Of a stretch of DNA of 64,000 nt, positions 1 to 13,800 are shown one piece after another. The stretch is taken from positions 1,961,437 to 2,025,436 of the forward strand of contig WMCF01000031.1 of assembly GCA_009792885.1 (NCBI GenBank). The letters are read 5' to 3'. Under the pieces are notes generated by a model. It worked only from the letters and a program-made list of their open reading frames with translations. It made no database searches and was not told the origin of the DNA. The position numbers and the translations under genes were made by a program. Every line of letters begins with the position of its first letter. Positions within the stretch are counted from its first letter, which is position 1. This stretch comes from Eremophila alpestris peregrina (taxonomy: Eukaryota; Chordata; Aves; Passeriformes; Alaudidae).

Positions 1-1697
1 TTGGCAGCTTGATAATATTGTTCATTTTCCCCCAGTGAGCTTAAATGCAGTGTTTGTGTTTGCAGTTAGAATACAGGATGTGCTATCTCCTAAGTCATGA
101 CAGCACTGGGGTGTAAGGCAGGTGTTTCCCGGAAGCCAGGGGGTACAGGACACTAACAGCAGATTTATAGGGAAAATTATAGCTGTTAGACCTAGAAACC
201 TGCACGTAAACTAATGACATTGCCAGAGAAATGTGTGATAGTTCTTTCCCATTGTTAGTGCTTGGGTTGTGTCCTAATATTTGTGTGTCTTCAGTCTCGT
301 TACCTTTTACCAGCTAAGAGAAATATTGAAGGCTAAAGGAACAAACACCACATTGATGTGTTTCAGTACAGGTATTAAGATGCTGTTTCCTAATGAGTAG
401 CACCAAGGTCAAAACCCAAAAAATTCCATCTTTTGCCTTGTTGTCTTCTGTAATATGACTTATAACAGCCAAGTCTTGCAATGATGTAAATCTGTGGATA
501 TATATATAAAATATTGTGGATCTATTTCTTCTCAATCCAAAAGCTTACTTAGCTTTGGAGAATCAAATTCCTTCCAGGATCTCTTCCATCATTCTTGATA
601 CTTTCTAGTATTATCTCCTTTGCAGCCATGCAGCCCTGGATCAAACATTGCTGCCTGTTGCAGTGTTTGCCAGCATTCTGTGTTCATTTTCCAAATTACT
701 GATTTTCTTTTCTGTTTTCTGTCTCTGTTTCCTCCTTGAATGTATCTCATCAACTTTGTGCTTTCTCAGTAAAAGAAATATGGATGTTTCTGTTTCTCAG
801 GTTAAGCTTTCTGCTTAGTTTTTTCTCAAGTACTTTAAGACATGTTCATGATACACAATCATCTGGGTAACCTTATGTACGTCAGCTGTTCATTTCCCTT
901 CCCCTGCAGTACCTAATATAAAGTGTCCTTTTGTATTAATGATCTTTGCAGGTGTCTGCATGTCTGGAATAGCTTCAAATGATCTGAGCTATGCATTGTG
1001 TTTTTTCTCTCTAGTCACTGCTCTCTATGTCTAATGAATCTATGTGATCAGATTTTGTACTCATTTACTTCTTTGTAGGAATATTTTAAGTTGCCTTGAA
1101 CTAAGTAGGAATTATTTTTCTTTGCCAACAGAAAAGAATTCGGTAAGGTAACAAAAATAGCTTAATAAATCATGTGATGCTTGAGTGCATGACTTGCAAT
1201 GTATTTGTACTTAATTCAAACAGACTAGAATACCAGAATTTTCATAGGTAACTATGGAAACCTGGCTCTAGGGTCAGGATTATAAATCAAGAGGATATCC
1301 GGGATATGTCATTTGTCAAATGGTTTAAAAACAAATCTTCAGCCCCTACCCCCAGAAAAAAAGGCAGAAAAATCCTCAATCCTTTGTTCCTGTGTTGTCT
1401 CAGCCCTGAGTGCTTTTTTCTGAGTTGCACTTGAACCTTTTATCCAGAGAACAGAGTAGCACTTGAAATTGGCTCTAGGCATAAGTTGACACTTGGTGGT
1501 TGTTATGAAAACACCCTTTTGTATTATCAAAATATTTTTCCTCAGTACTAGATAAAATGCTGGGAAGTTGAATTTTTTGTAACAGTAATGTTTTTAATAA
1601 AAGTGTGTTTCTCCTTCCGTTATCTTTCTATGATTCTTTCCTTATTATTTAAAGCTGATTTAAGATGCCTCTCTTCCTCCCCCCTCCCACACCACAG
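1..1697 (+). other. Intron of septin-2-like gene (5' end outside window)
   Basis: No coding exon is visible here. The acceptor CACCACAG|C at 1690-1698 closes this intron in phase 2. The preceding exon, which should encode the DTPG motif, was not found, so the intron is at least 1.7 kb. The DNA is AT-rich and the short ORFs here match nothing recognisable. Confidence 0.7.
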
Positions 1698-1832
1698 CTT
1701 CAAAACAATTATCCAGTACATTGACAACCAGTTTGAGCGGTACCTGCACGATGAGAGTGGCCTGAACCGGCGCCACATCATCGACAACAGAGTCCACTGC
1801 TGCTTCTACTTCATCTCTCCTTTTGGCCATGG
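1698..1832 (+). CDS. Septin-2-like coding exon: [15 protein letters not shown]...FGHG
   Basis: This 135-nt exon starts with the last base of a Cys codon and ends after two bases of a Gly codon. It encodes the conserved septin block with [12 protein letters not shown] and [14 protein letters not shown]. The donor is GG|GTAAGG. The paralogous SEPT5 exon at 59022-59156 has the same length and phases. Confidence 0.93.
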
Positions 1833-4800
1833 GTAAGGAAAAGCTCAAGCTGTTGTGTTTAGGGTGTTGTACCTTCAGAACAGTTCATAAGTGTGTTCAT
1901 TGCTTGGACTGGTAACTTAGCAGTATTGGTAATTGAGTGACCAACCTGTCAGTTAGCCAGTGCAATTAAAACTCTCTTTGGAGATTACTGCTCTCCTTTA
2001 CTTTGTCCCCTTTGGCATTTAATATTATTTCAAGGCAGTACTGCATTTCAGTTTCAACTTCAGTGTTTGTCACCCAGAAACAGAAATGCTTTTAATACCC
2101 ACTTCATTATATATTCTAATTACAAGTTAAACTTTGCACCACCAAGTTGATAAGCAAGGGCATTAAGCTTAATGGCTTAATTTATTGTGAAAATACTGTT
2201 GAAATAAATAAATTTGGTCTGTTATGAAACAAATAACACAAGTTCCCATGCCTATTTTATATCTTTTTTTTTCCCTGTTTGTTGGCAGGCTGAAGCCATT
2301 AGATGTAGAGTTCATGAAGGCTCTTCATGGAAAAGTCAACATTGTCCCTGTGATTGCCAAGGCTGACACCCTGACGCTGAAGGAGAGGGAGAGGCTGAAG
2401 AGAAGAGTAGGTCAAACTCTTGGTCATGAGAACAGAGCAACCCATGCAGTATTAAAGCCAAATATAAAGTAATTTCAAACTGAAGAGGGGTGAATGATAC
2501 TGGCCAAGGACCTGATCTTCCTACATCACACCTAAAGTGTGAGGTGGGAAATCTTCACTGAAGTCTGATGTGCTTTGCCAGTTACACTTGCTAAGGATGT
2601 GGCTGTTCTTGGCTTTGTGTATCTTAGCAAAGCAATGCGCTCTGTAGGTTTTAAGCAACAGGGTTTGTAACAAGGATTCAGACAATCCTGAAAGGAGAAG
2701 TGGAGATACTTCAGACTGGCTCTCAGAGAACAGTGATCTGAGTACTCCTTAGTGCTGGGAGTGCATTAGGTGTGTTCTGGGCACATCTCTTCAGTTTCAT
2801 ACAGAAGGTACTTGGGTGATGCACTCTGCTGCATGGTTTGTAGCAAAATGTGGTTGGGAGCCTTTCAAGTAAGTGCACCCATGGTACAAAGTCAAACACT
2901 AATACAGAGACAGACAAGATGTGAGCAGGATGCTTTTGTGGCTCTGTTGTTATGGGAAAATGGATGTTGTTGTGTGAACATTTTTCCTGCTGGGTTAGAT
3001 GTTCATCTGAAACACCAGGACATACTCAGGGTTGCAGTGGCAGATGTGGCTATGGTTTGTGTGGGCACGTGAAGAGCTGCATTTTGACAAGGTGAGGTAC
3101 TGCTGGCATTGCTGCTGTGTTTTATAAAGCTCAGTGATGTAAGAAAACTTGCCCAAGAAATGGAATGAATCATTCATAGCTGAGAAAGTTAAAAGTGGGG
3201 ACAGTTGTGACTGGATGAACCTTGTCTGCAGTGCAGGCAAACATCCCCTGAAGAGAGAAGGAGATACTTGCACAGAAATGAGCAGCTTTATGGTGAAGCA
3301 GGTGACAGGAGGAAGGAAATTAAAAGAAGTCCATGCAGTGAGACAAGAAGGACCTTTAGATTTTGCTGGGAGAAATTCTGTCCAGGCTCTTGAGCTTGAA
3401 TTTTGTTCCTCCACAAATACTACAAGGTAACAACAGGTGCACTGCATTCAAATAGAAAGAACTCATAGGGAAATCATAAAGCAAAAATGTGGCTGATTGT
3501 GCAGGTTTTATTGCTTTTCCTTTTCTGTTACTGTATTGACTTCGTGAAAGATTTTTATCTCACATTGTGGAGCTGCTACTTTTTATAAATCCTTCTGTAT
3601 TCAACCTTCCAGCAGTGTACTTCAGGCTCAGTGCTCACAGTTGCACACTTTTTGGTTCAGCATTTGGGAGCAGAATGATGTTGAAAGATCAGAAGGAGGC
3701 ATTTAAGTGGAACATTAATTATTTCAAAATAGATTTCACTGGGAATTTAACTTTTAACTAAGTAACCTTTAAAACAGTCTGGATTTAGACATATGGACAC
3801 CACATTTATGTACTGGCTGAGTCCAACAGGATGAAGGGCATCTGTAGTCTGAGGGAGTGGTTAGGGAGCAGGTAAACAACTTTTCATTATTTTTATACTG
3901 CTGGCAAAGGTCACTCTGCAAACTGAGTTTATATTAAGTGAAATGTATAATGTGCTTCCAAAGCTTTGAAAATCAAAGCTACTGTATATTGTTCTAACTC
4001 AAAGCATCTTGGCCAGCAGAGTCTCTAATCAAGAATAGGAATCAAAGTCCTGCTTTGCTGACGCAGCTTGAAGCCTTACTTTTTTTAGATGTTTCTGCCA
4101 TTTGGCCGTCAATCTGAAGTCAAATGTTTTTGTTTTGCCGCTGTGGACTAAGCAGCAAGATTAGCTTGTGGTGCTTGCAAAGGAAACCCAGCTTGGAGTA
4201 ATTCCTGTTTGGGCTTTCTGGAATTCAAAGTTATTTTTTAAAAGTCTTGAGTGGGAAGAAATGCACGGCAGTTTCACAAGCTGTGCCATGCAAGGCTGCT
4301 AAGGAAACATGCTCAAAAGAATGACTTCATGCAAGGGGAACTAATATTTTGACTTTTTTTTTAATTTCCCATGGGAAGGCTAATCTTTAGGAACACAGAA
4401 TCCTCTGAGGCCAATAAAATTCAGATTTGAAGAAGCAAAATGCTGTTTCATTGTTAGGAGCATAAAATACAGTTTGTTTTTATTGCAATTCTTTTTCCTT
4501 TCAGGAAAGCACTAGGTTTAACAGCTGTAATATATTATTCTAGCACCCCTTGCTGTCGGCTTTCCCGTTATTGTTCCACTTGCATTTTATCTCAAAGATC
4601 TCAGCCAGGTTAAATGTGCTTTCTTGTTTTATGCAACTACTTAAAGACATCGAGCTGCAGTGCTGCCCCACCCATCCCAGCTGTGCATCTTTTAATGTCA
4701 TTTGGTGACAGTTCAGCTCTCTTTCATTTTACAGAGCAGTAACAGCATCCATTGATTTAAATGTCATTCTGTGAATGTCTTAATTGCTTATTGGCAGCAC

Positions 4801-7800
4801 TTAGTCCCAAATTTCTCTCCATAAACTATTGCTCCATGTGTAGGTGGGGTAGTGCTTTACTCATACACGTGTGTGTGAGTGTGGGGGATGTTGATATACC
4901 TGGCAGGAAATCACTGTCAGGGAGCAGCTGTGCCTCATGCATGGTCCTTCCTCTGCTGATGGTCTGGAGAATTGTTCTCTTTTAAACACCTGTTTAATAA
5001 CCACATTCTGGTTTTTTTATCAATTTTCATTGATACTGTAGCTGTCGGTTGCCATCATGACAGAGGATGGAGGAACACAACAATACTCAGAGGAGGCTCA
5101 TTAAGACCTCTGTGTTTGAAGTCTGCTTGTTTTCATGCAACCAAGTTAATCTCCAGATGTTTACGCAGTTATGGCACCACAAGTCCTTACGTAGGCTCTT
5201 CTGGATATTTTTAGCATTACTTTAAAACTCTCCCTAAATTTGCCCAAACTTTGTCTGTGCTGAGAGTTCATTCAGCAGGGCAGCTGCTTGGTTCAGGTGC
5301 TGTTGGTGGGGTTACAGTTGCTGCTTTAGGAAGTTTGCACAGTTCCCTTTCTCTGCTGAAACATCTGAGATCCCCTTGGAGAGGGTCATTGTGGCATCTC
5401 AGCATTCTTCATGCTTTCCTTACTTCCTTGGCTGAAAGTAACTCCACAGAGCATTTGATGCAGTGACAAGAGCTGACTTAAGTATGTTCAGCAGTGTGGC
5501 AGCAGAAACATTCTCTTTGGTTTTGAAAAAGGAATTGAGTTGTGCCACCTTTTGAAGCTGCCAAAGGCCTGGAGTTATGCTGGCTGCTCACCCCTGCAGT
5601 GATTTCATTAGGAAAAGAATGTGCCCAGGAATACAGATACTGTATTTTTTATGTTAACCTCACACATTAATAACTAAGAAAACTGTTAAAGAACAGGGTC
5701 TTTTTCTTAGCAGTTTTTTAATGACTTTTTCCAGTTTAAGTAGACAATAAGCTTTTTTTAAAATTATTTAAGAGGCAGTAGACACTGTCTCCTGCATTTT
5801 TGAAGATATAAAATGCACAAAAATATACATTGACATGGGGTGAATGGTTTTGACTCTGTAACTAATGAATTCCTTCTTGTTACTTTTACTCTTTTTTCAT
5901 GTTAACCTCACTTTGCTCCTGTATTTGCCTTGTAAATCTGGCATTTTTTAATGGTTTACTTGCGACAATAAATACATTTATCTTTTGTGCCTTTAAAAAA
6001 ATCTTCAAGCTTGTGTTATTTTGCAGTTTGGACACTGTCAGGTGAATATTTGTTACAGATTAGTAAATCAATTTAATGTATTTTTAACTGGATACCTCTT
6101 CAATGAAATAAGAGTACTATTCTTTCTTTTTTTGCAAACTTTCAGGTTTTGGATGAGATTTCTGAACATGGCATTAGGATTTATCAGCTCCCTGATGCAG
6201 ATTCTGATGAAGATGAGGAGTTTAAAGAACAAACCAGAGTTTTAAAGGTAACTTTCACTCCTAGTTTATAATTTTGCTGCTGTAGTTCTTCAATCTACAA
6301 CATGCCTAAAGGTACTTTATTCCTTTTGCAATGTGTCAAAAATTTCAGTTTCCTTTGTATGTTGACTGAATTATAATCCCTTTCCTTCCAGTCTCTGCTT
6401 CATCAGAATCCCAAGTGTAGTGTGTCATGACTTTCTCCTCTTTTCTCTTTTCAGTGTAAACCACTGTTCCTCATGAACTATTATTTGCAGTCTGTTTTCT
6501 GACTCAAATGTTTTAACATGTGAGCAAGGAGAGATTGTGTGTGTTATGGTTGCTGTACTAATTAACAACTTGCCTCGTGTTAAAGCAGATAATCAAGGTT
6601 TAACTGAAGTAATTTCCTCTTTGTGCTTGCAAAGGTGTTTGAAGAATGTGTCTGAAATTCTCTTTCTAGCTATTTTACTCTGCATCTGCAGTGTGTTTCT
6701 GTTGGCTGTTCTCCATGCATGATGTTATGTCAGATGACACATTATGCCCAAACTGTACTTGAACAACAGTCAAGTGTTCCTAAAGCGAAGTGTCATTTCC
6801 TTCTGGGCCTCTGGTAAAACAAATTGATCCTAGCAAAGCCACAGGTGCTCATAAGGAGAACTTGCATTGCCTGGAATGGGATTAGTTGGTTTTCTGATGT
6901 GAGAGGGTTTTAGTACAGAGTGTTTGTCAACTTTTCTTTTCCCCCTCTCTTGCCTGTTACTTGAATCTTCATGCTTTTTTTAAAAGAAGACCAAAGCAAA
7001 ATACAAAAACTAACCAGCCAAAAATCAAAACAGTAACTTGATTTTTCTGTCTCAACCAGGCTAGCATTCCCTTTGCTGTTATTGGATCCAATCAACTTAT
7101 TGAGGTGAAGGGGAAGAAAATCCGAGGCCGCCTGTACCCCTGGGGAGTTGTTGAAGTAGAAAATCCAGAGCACAATGATTTCCTCAAGCTGCGCACAATG
7201 CTGGTGTGAGTAATGGTGAAATGATCCCATCTCCTGTGCTGACGTAACTGCCACGGTGACTAAAGACCCAGAGCAACGTTCATTCCTGAATTTAAAGCTG
7301 GCCCTGATGGCAGTGTAGAGTTACATTTGAGTCCCCTGCAGCTTGTTTTCCTGCTGTACCCTCTGAGCTCTGAATTCAGAAAGTATTTTGTTTATTTTAT
7401 ATTGCCAGATATATGTGATGGTTTTATGCCTTATGTGAACTGATCTGATGGCTGTACATACCAACTGAAGTTTTGTTGTAGTGCAATTAGTGGGGTGGAG
7501 AGGCTTTTAAAGTACTCTTCAAAGTGAGGAATATTCCAAAAGCAAAGTGCAATTTTCTTGGCAGGATGGGAGATCCTTTGTTAAATATGATACCCCACCC
7601 CGTTATGATTTTAGCTGATACGGATATTCTGCCTGCGTAAATGGTTTTAAGTGATTTTTTAAAAAAAACGATGTTTTGCTATTGTTGGAAATGAGCTCCG
7701 TTGTGTCATTCCAAATTCAGTCTCCACTGGGCAGGGATTGCCCTCTGCTGGGCATTGGGAGAAACGGGTTTTCCTTCTTTTTTTCTTGGCAATTGGAAAT

Positions 7801-10800
7801 TGTTAAGCAATGTCAGCTGTTGTGTGAGCCAAGCAGCTCCACCTAGTTCCCAGTTACAAACTATGTTTGACAGCACTGAAGAGTAATAAAATACCTTTGG
7901 AATTAACATATCTTCCTGAATAACTGTCTTTGCAAGGTTCTGAACACTGCAAAAACTGGTGTAAACAACCTGTCTGAAGTAATTAATGACCAAGAGGTGG
8001 GACACTTAGGAATGAATTAAAGATCAATGAACGTGAAAGCAGAGTTCTGGCTGTTTTGGTCTGTAAGGATTTACTTTTCTGGTAAATACATCCATTAGAT
8101 AAATCAGAACCAGAAGATTAAAGGGTGTTTTTCCTTGCTGAGAGTGGCAGGGTGTTGACAGCCCTTTGCATGTTCCAGGACACACATGCAGGACCTGCAG
8201 GAGGTGACCCAAGACCTGCACTACGAGAACTTCCGCTCCGAGAGGCTAAAACGCACTGGCAAGTGAGTGTGTGCTGCCCCTGGGCCCTGCTGCCCCTCAC
8301 TGCCCTCTGCCAGGGCACTTGCTCCTCCTCCTGACTAATCCCACCTGGAAACAGTTATTTATCATGAGATTTCAATCTGGGGAATTCTGAAATGTGTATG
8401 GAGTGCTCCTCTTGAAGAGGAATAATATGCACCGAAGTGCTGTGCTTATAAACAGCTGAAATCCCCTTTTCTCTGTGCTTTTAATTGGAATGTGCAGGAA
8501 GAAGGTGCCTTCAGGCAAGATAGGGTTTATGTAATGAACACTTGAAGAAAATGAACACTAATGGGCAAATTTAAATAGGCCCAGTCTATCTGCTTAGGGA
8601 GGTATTGCTTCTCTTGCTCCTTCATGTGTAGCTAAAGAGAGAAGTTTAGACCAAACAATCTTTCCTGATAATTTTTAATGGAGTTTATTATCTCTTTTTG
8701 AATTATTGGCAAGGTTGTCCTTGGCAACTTAAATGCAAAAAATCCACATCTACATTTGCTGCATCTTTTTGGATAGTAACCTGCTCTTCTCCACATTCCA
8801 CTTGTTCAAGTATTCAGCAAAGCATTTTGATGTTAAAGGAGAAAGGAAATAGCCTACACAGCTTTTTAGTGGTTGATTTTTGTACCATGGAGAGATAGTG
8901 AAGGAAATCAGATTTTAAGAAATGGAGAGTGAATAGCAGGAGTGTATGAGGTAAAGATGGCCTTTTACAAGTGGGAAGCATGATTTTAAAAATGTCCTAA
9001 TTTCCCCTGTATGGAAGAATGTAGACTTTTATGATGTTATGATAATTGAAATACGAGTCTTGAATCTGTTCTTGGAGATTTTTACTTCTGTATTTTATGC
9101 TGTCAATGTGTTCTTCTCTTCAATAGGCCTGTTGAGGAGGAAGTGGTAGACAAGGACAGAATCCTCCAGCAGAAAGAGGCTGAGGTAAGAGGAACTTTGT
9201 TCTTCAATATAACATGCTGTGTTGCAATTTCAGTTTTGTGCATCAGCTGCTGCCTGTGGCAGGTGGGATTGGAGTTGAGCTCAATGCCAGACCTAACCTG
9301 ACCACACAAGTTGCCCTCACAGTGTTTTGTTTGAAGTCACTTGCACTGTGGATGGGAGGTAGTGTGTGTAGACAGAATGTTTATAACTTCCTGTTTGGGT
9401 GCTATTTTCCATAAGGATATTTGCTGTTTTAAGTGTTGAAATCAATTTATGTTTGTCAGCTGCACATGCTGTCTGCTGTGCTGGGATATACTGACAATCT
9501 CATGTCATTTCAGATGTGCATGTGCTTACTGCAAGCACATTACCACTACATTTATTCTTATGTCTTGTGGCTATGGAGTAGAAATAGGCTCTTGAGTCTT
9601 AAAAATCCCATAAGATAATTAATACATGTGTTTTTTCGTCTTAATCTAGACTTAAATCATAGTATTTTTGTTGTGCCTGTCAGTTTATGGATTTGGTGTT
9701 TTCAAACTCTGATTTCTCACTCTGGTTCCAAGTTATTGCTAGGCCTTTTAACTTACTATTTTTATGTTGAAGTTGTAAAAACTCAGAAATTTTTAGCCTG
9801 GTATTTAAATTCTAGCAGTATGCTGCCTGTGCTTATACTACTTGCAGTGTGAAAACTGAAGACTTGCTGCCAATTAAGATAGTGGGTTTTTTTCTCTTTA
9901 TCCTTCTTTTGTCCAATTCAGCTTGGATCCATGTCCACAACTGCAGGAAAGCAGGGTTGGAAAGATCATTTCACATGTGCAGTGATATGGAATAAAAAAT
10001 TAAAAACTGCAAGCAGTTTTGTGTGTTTCTGAGGTGGAAGATTGACTCCCATACATGGGAATTTTTGCCATTTACTTTGGTCTGTGCATTTCCTTTTTCC
10101 CTTATAGCATCCATATTTAAAAATAGCTAACCCTGGTTAGCTATTGGCTAACCCTGGCATGCTGATATAAATAGCAAACAATTTTCCTAAAAGGAAATGC
10201 AGAAGCAGCTGATTACCACCATAATTAGCAGTTAATAATATGAATTACTGGAGATTGAGTGAGCTGCATATTTATCACTGGATAACTGCATTTCAGCAGC
10301 ATAAGCACACTTGATGGCTGTGCACATACAGGAGTGGAACTTCTGCAAGTGTTCTGTACACAAATTAACCTCCTCCCATTTCCTGGGGCATGTGCAAAGC
10401 AACAGGAGCCCATCAGCTGATAGCCAGCAGTGCTGAATGCTTCAGAAAAGTCAAGAGCATTTTTTGAAAAGGTTTTTTGTTTTTTCTGTTTTTCTCTAAT
10501 GATTGCAAGCAGACAAGTAGACTGAAAGAATTGAAGTCGTAACTGTTTCTCGTGTTATTTGAACTATGTGAATTGTACAAGCCTAGCAGTTTAGTAGAAT
10601 CTTGGGTATCCTTGTAGAACTATTTGTTTTAAGACTTATGTCTAAAAAAGTCTCCTATAAATAATTTCCCTGGAAACTGTTGATATGACAGGCACTAATA
10701 TATATATGTGTCTCTCTATATATATGTATACATATATATCTATTCTATTTATACATTGACACAGAGTGCTCAAAATAGACCAGTGTATAAATATGTAATG

Positions 10801-13800
10801 TGTCTTTTCATCCCTTTAGCCATGTTATATAAATTTTGAATTTCTCAGGGGGCAGTCTTGGAAAGTTTCCTCTGGGGCTAATCATCTCTGAATAATTGCT
10901 GCTGAAGTTGCAGGGGATTAGGTTAGAACTTGAAAAAACAAATACATTTTTAAGTTCTGCATTCTATTGTTCCAAAGAGATCAAGAGGCTTTGCTGAATC
11001 TTCTGTAGATAAGCTGGGATGAAGTCCCTTCATCTCCAAATCATCCCTGAGGTTCAGACTGGGAAAAAAATCTGTGGAGGAAAGAGGCACAGAGGAAATG
11101 GGCTTGCATTCCATGGCCTTCACAGAGAAAACAAATATCCATTTCCCCTCCTGTTCTGCATTCCCATCAGTAACGGTGCTTGATGTTCTATTTACAGTTT
11201 TCTGAGGTTTATATAACCTTGGAAGGAATGAATGCTTGAACTAGTGCCAGGATCATCTTTATCAAGGCATCACTTTTGCTAAATGGTCTTTTATTATGCC
11301 AAAGGATGTGGTCCCCAATTCAGCCAATTTGGAATAGCTAATCTGTCATTTTGGATTTATTGCTTAGTCTGGTTGTGATTTTGCTCATTTGCAAGTGATG
11401 ACCTGTTTTTTGGAACTGAAAAATGAAAATAAGCATAAAGATATCCTTGTTCCTTACTGTAAATATGATGCAGAACAGATTATTTTGATGTTGTAATGTA
11501 AGTGGGCACAAACTTCATGTTTGTAGTTCTTTTGCCATATTTTTCCTACTCTGAAAACATCTTGTTAATAAAAACCTTTCAAGAAAAATGTTAGGAGTGT
11601 GACTACATGAAAGCAGCAAGGAATAAACACCTCTGGATTTCTTTAGTGAGCTACCCTGAGACTTTGGGCAAATCTCTCCATGTTTCTGTTTCCATTGGGG
11701 TTGGTCAGCAGTGGGCTGTGTGTAGTAGAATGAACACAATGTTGAGATTGTTTTCTCTCTGTCCTTCCACTTTGTGAGAGTGTGTAACCCTTTGGCAGAT
11801 GAGATGAAGAGCCCTGGGTGGGTGTGGGAGGCAGGAGGGAGGATGGGACTGATGTGTGCAGGTAACTGCCTGCTGCTGGGCTTGGGGAAAGCACTGTCCT
11901 GAAAAACAAGGGGCAAACTTTGATGGGAAGAGACACAGTATGACTGCCCGTGAAGACCTGCAGACCTGAGGGAAGTAATAACAGGTCTGAAGTTTAATTT
12001 CTTTTGTGGGATGTTACTGCCCATGCCAGCAGGCAGAATGCTTCAGCCTTACCTTGTGAAGTGTGCAGTCTTAGTCCTGGAGAACTTCCTAAGAAGAAAA
12101 TGCCAATTAGCAATGGGAATCCCTGAGGAATTAGAATGAAAAAGTTTGCTTTTTTTTTTTTTTTTGAGTAATTGCTCTTTTTTGGTCATTTTTAGCTATT
12201 TTTTGAAGGAGCAGTGCATGCTGCTCATGTACTGCAATAGCTGTGGCCAGAGTGACTTCTGCTCCTTGTCAACATGTCCTGTGGAAGACATTTATCTGAA
12301 TGGTAGCCCCATTTCCAAATTACCAGGAATATTTTTCTTGTCTTCAGTGAACAAAATTGCTTGTGTTCTTTGGTATTGGAAGTATTTTTAATCAAAAGAG
12401 CTCTTAGGGGAACATTCACCAGAAAATCCACTGTCTGCAGCTTTCCATCTTCCCCTATTCTTGCAGCCTCTTCACTTATGCCTTTCTTATGTAAAGGCAT
12501 GGGCAGAAATAATCAGACTTGGTAGAGGGGAAACATATCAGTGGGAAGTAAATAATGTTTGTTTCTTACTATTTCTCCCTCTGTGATAGCTGCACTGAGA
12601 AGCCTTGTGTTGTTCAAACAGGAATAGTGTCTGTTGCTATTGTCATGAAATTCTGTGGGTACAGCAGAGCTGTGTGTCTGTGGTTTCTGTTAAGGCAGTG
12701 GAAGCTGCTAAAGAGATGTATGGTTCACTTTTAACTCTGTAACCTTAGCTCTCATTTCAAATGTTTGTTTCCTTTCTGGTTTGTTGCAGCAGATACATGA
12801 TAGTTTGAACTGAATTGTAGACCTGACATAAGTAAACTAAGAGGCATTTATACCAAGGTTACGTTATTCTTCTGCCTTTTGTTATCTGAGAATTCACAGG
12901 AATTATTTGTTGTAACAGATTTCCAAACATTGTTTCCCAGCTTCCTCTTGATGCTGTGCATTGGCCCTATGCTGTCATGTTGTAGCATCCCTTCTGGAGG
13001 GGATGAGCACAAATGCATCAGTGCTGATCTTGCAAGGGAGAGCACTCACTGCTGAGAAAGATCAAAGTCATCTTCTGCCCTTGGTGCTTGCAGTCCCCAA
13101 CAGCACAGGGAATGCAGATGTGACATAACATGACATCACTTTCTGGTGTGATTCTTGTATATTCTCCTTTATTAAGAGTAGAGGGTTTTTCTGTCTATTC
13201 AGTTGGTCCAGTAAGGTGAACATGAACTGGTTTTGGTTTGTAGTGTAATGTGGAGGAGCAGCTCTTGTGTCCTGTCCTCTGCTCCAAGAGGAATTGTTGA
13301 AGAGACTGGCATGGTTACCACTTGTGCACAATACAGCTTGATTCCCTTTTTAATTTCACAACAATATGCCTAGTTTTTTTCACATGTCTTGTTCCTGGAA
13401 GTTTTCCTATGGAATTATTCTAAAATGGCTTCAGAAACTTGTCATTCCTTGTTTAATGGAAAAAACTGAGACTTGACCAGTAGGCCTCAAAACCACCACA
13501 TGAGGATGGAAAAAAGGAAAATCTTATACAATCTTAATATTAGAGCAGGGTAGGTTTCCTGGGCCTTTTGTGCTCCCCTATATTTGTGTCATATGCAGAA
13601 TCTGATTTATTTTGTGCTGTGGGCATATTTTATCAGTTAAAGTGAAGAAATTGCAATTCTCAGTGCTGTATTTAAGTCATAAAATATGATGTTGGCTATT
13701 AGCAGAATTCTGCATTTGAGCAATCACCATAATATGTGTGCAGCAGTATCTCCCCCTGTGACTGCTGAATGGTTTCTATTTTGGGAATGTTTCATGGCTC

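Noticed and set aside
11515..12024. 169-codon minus-strand ORF in the septin-2-like intron
   Set aside because: No similarity I recognise, and it sits inside an intron of the opposite strand without exon signals.
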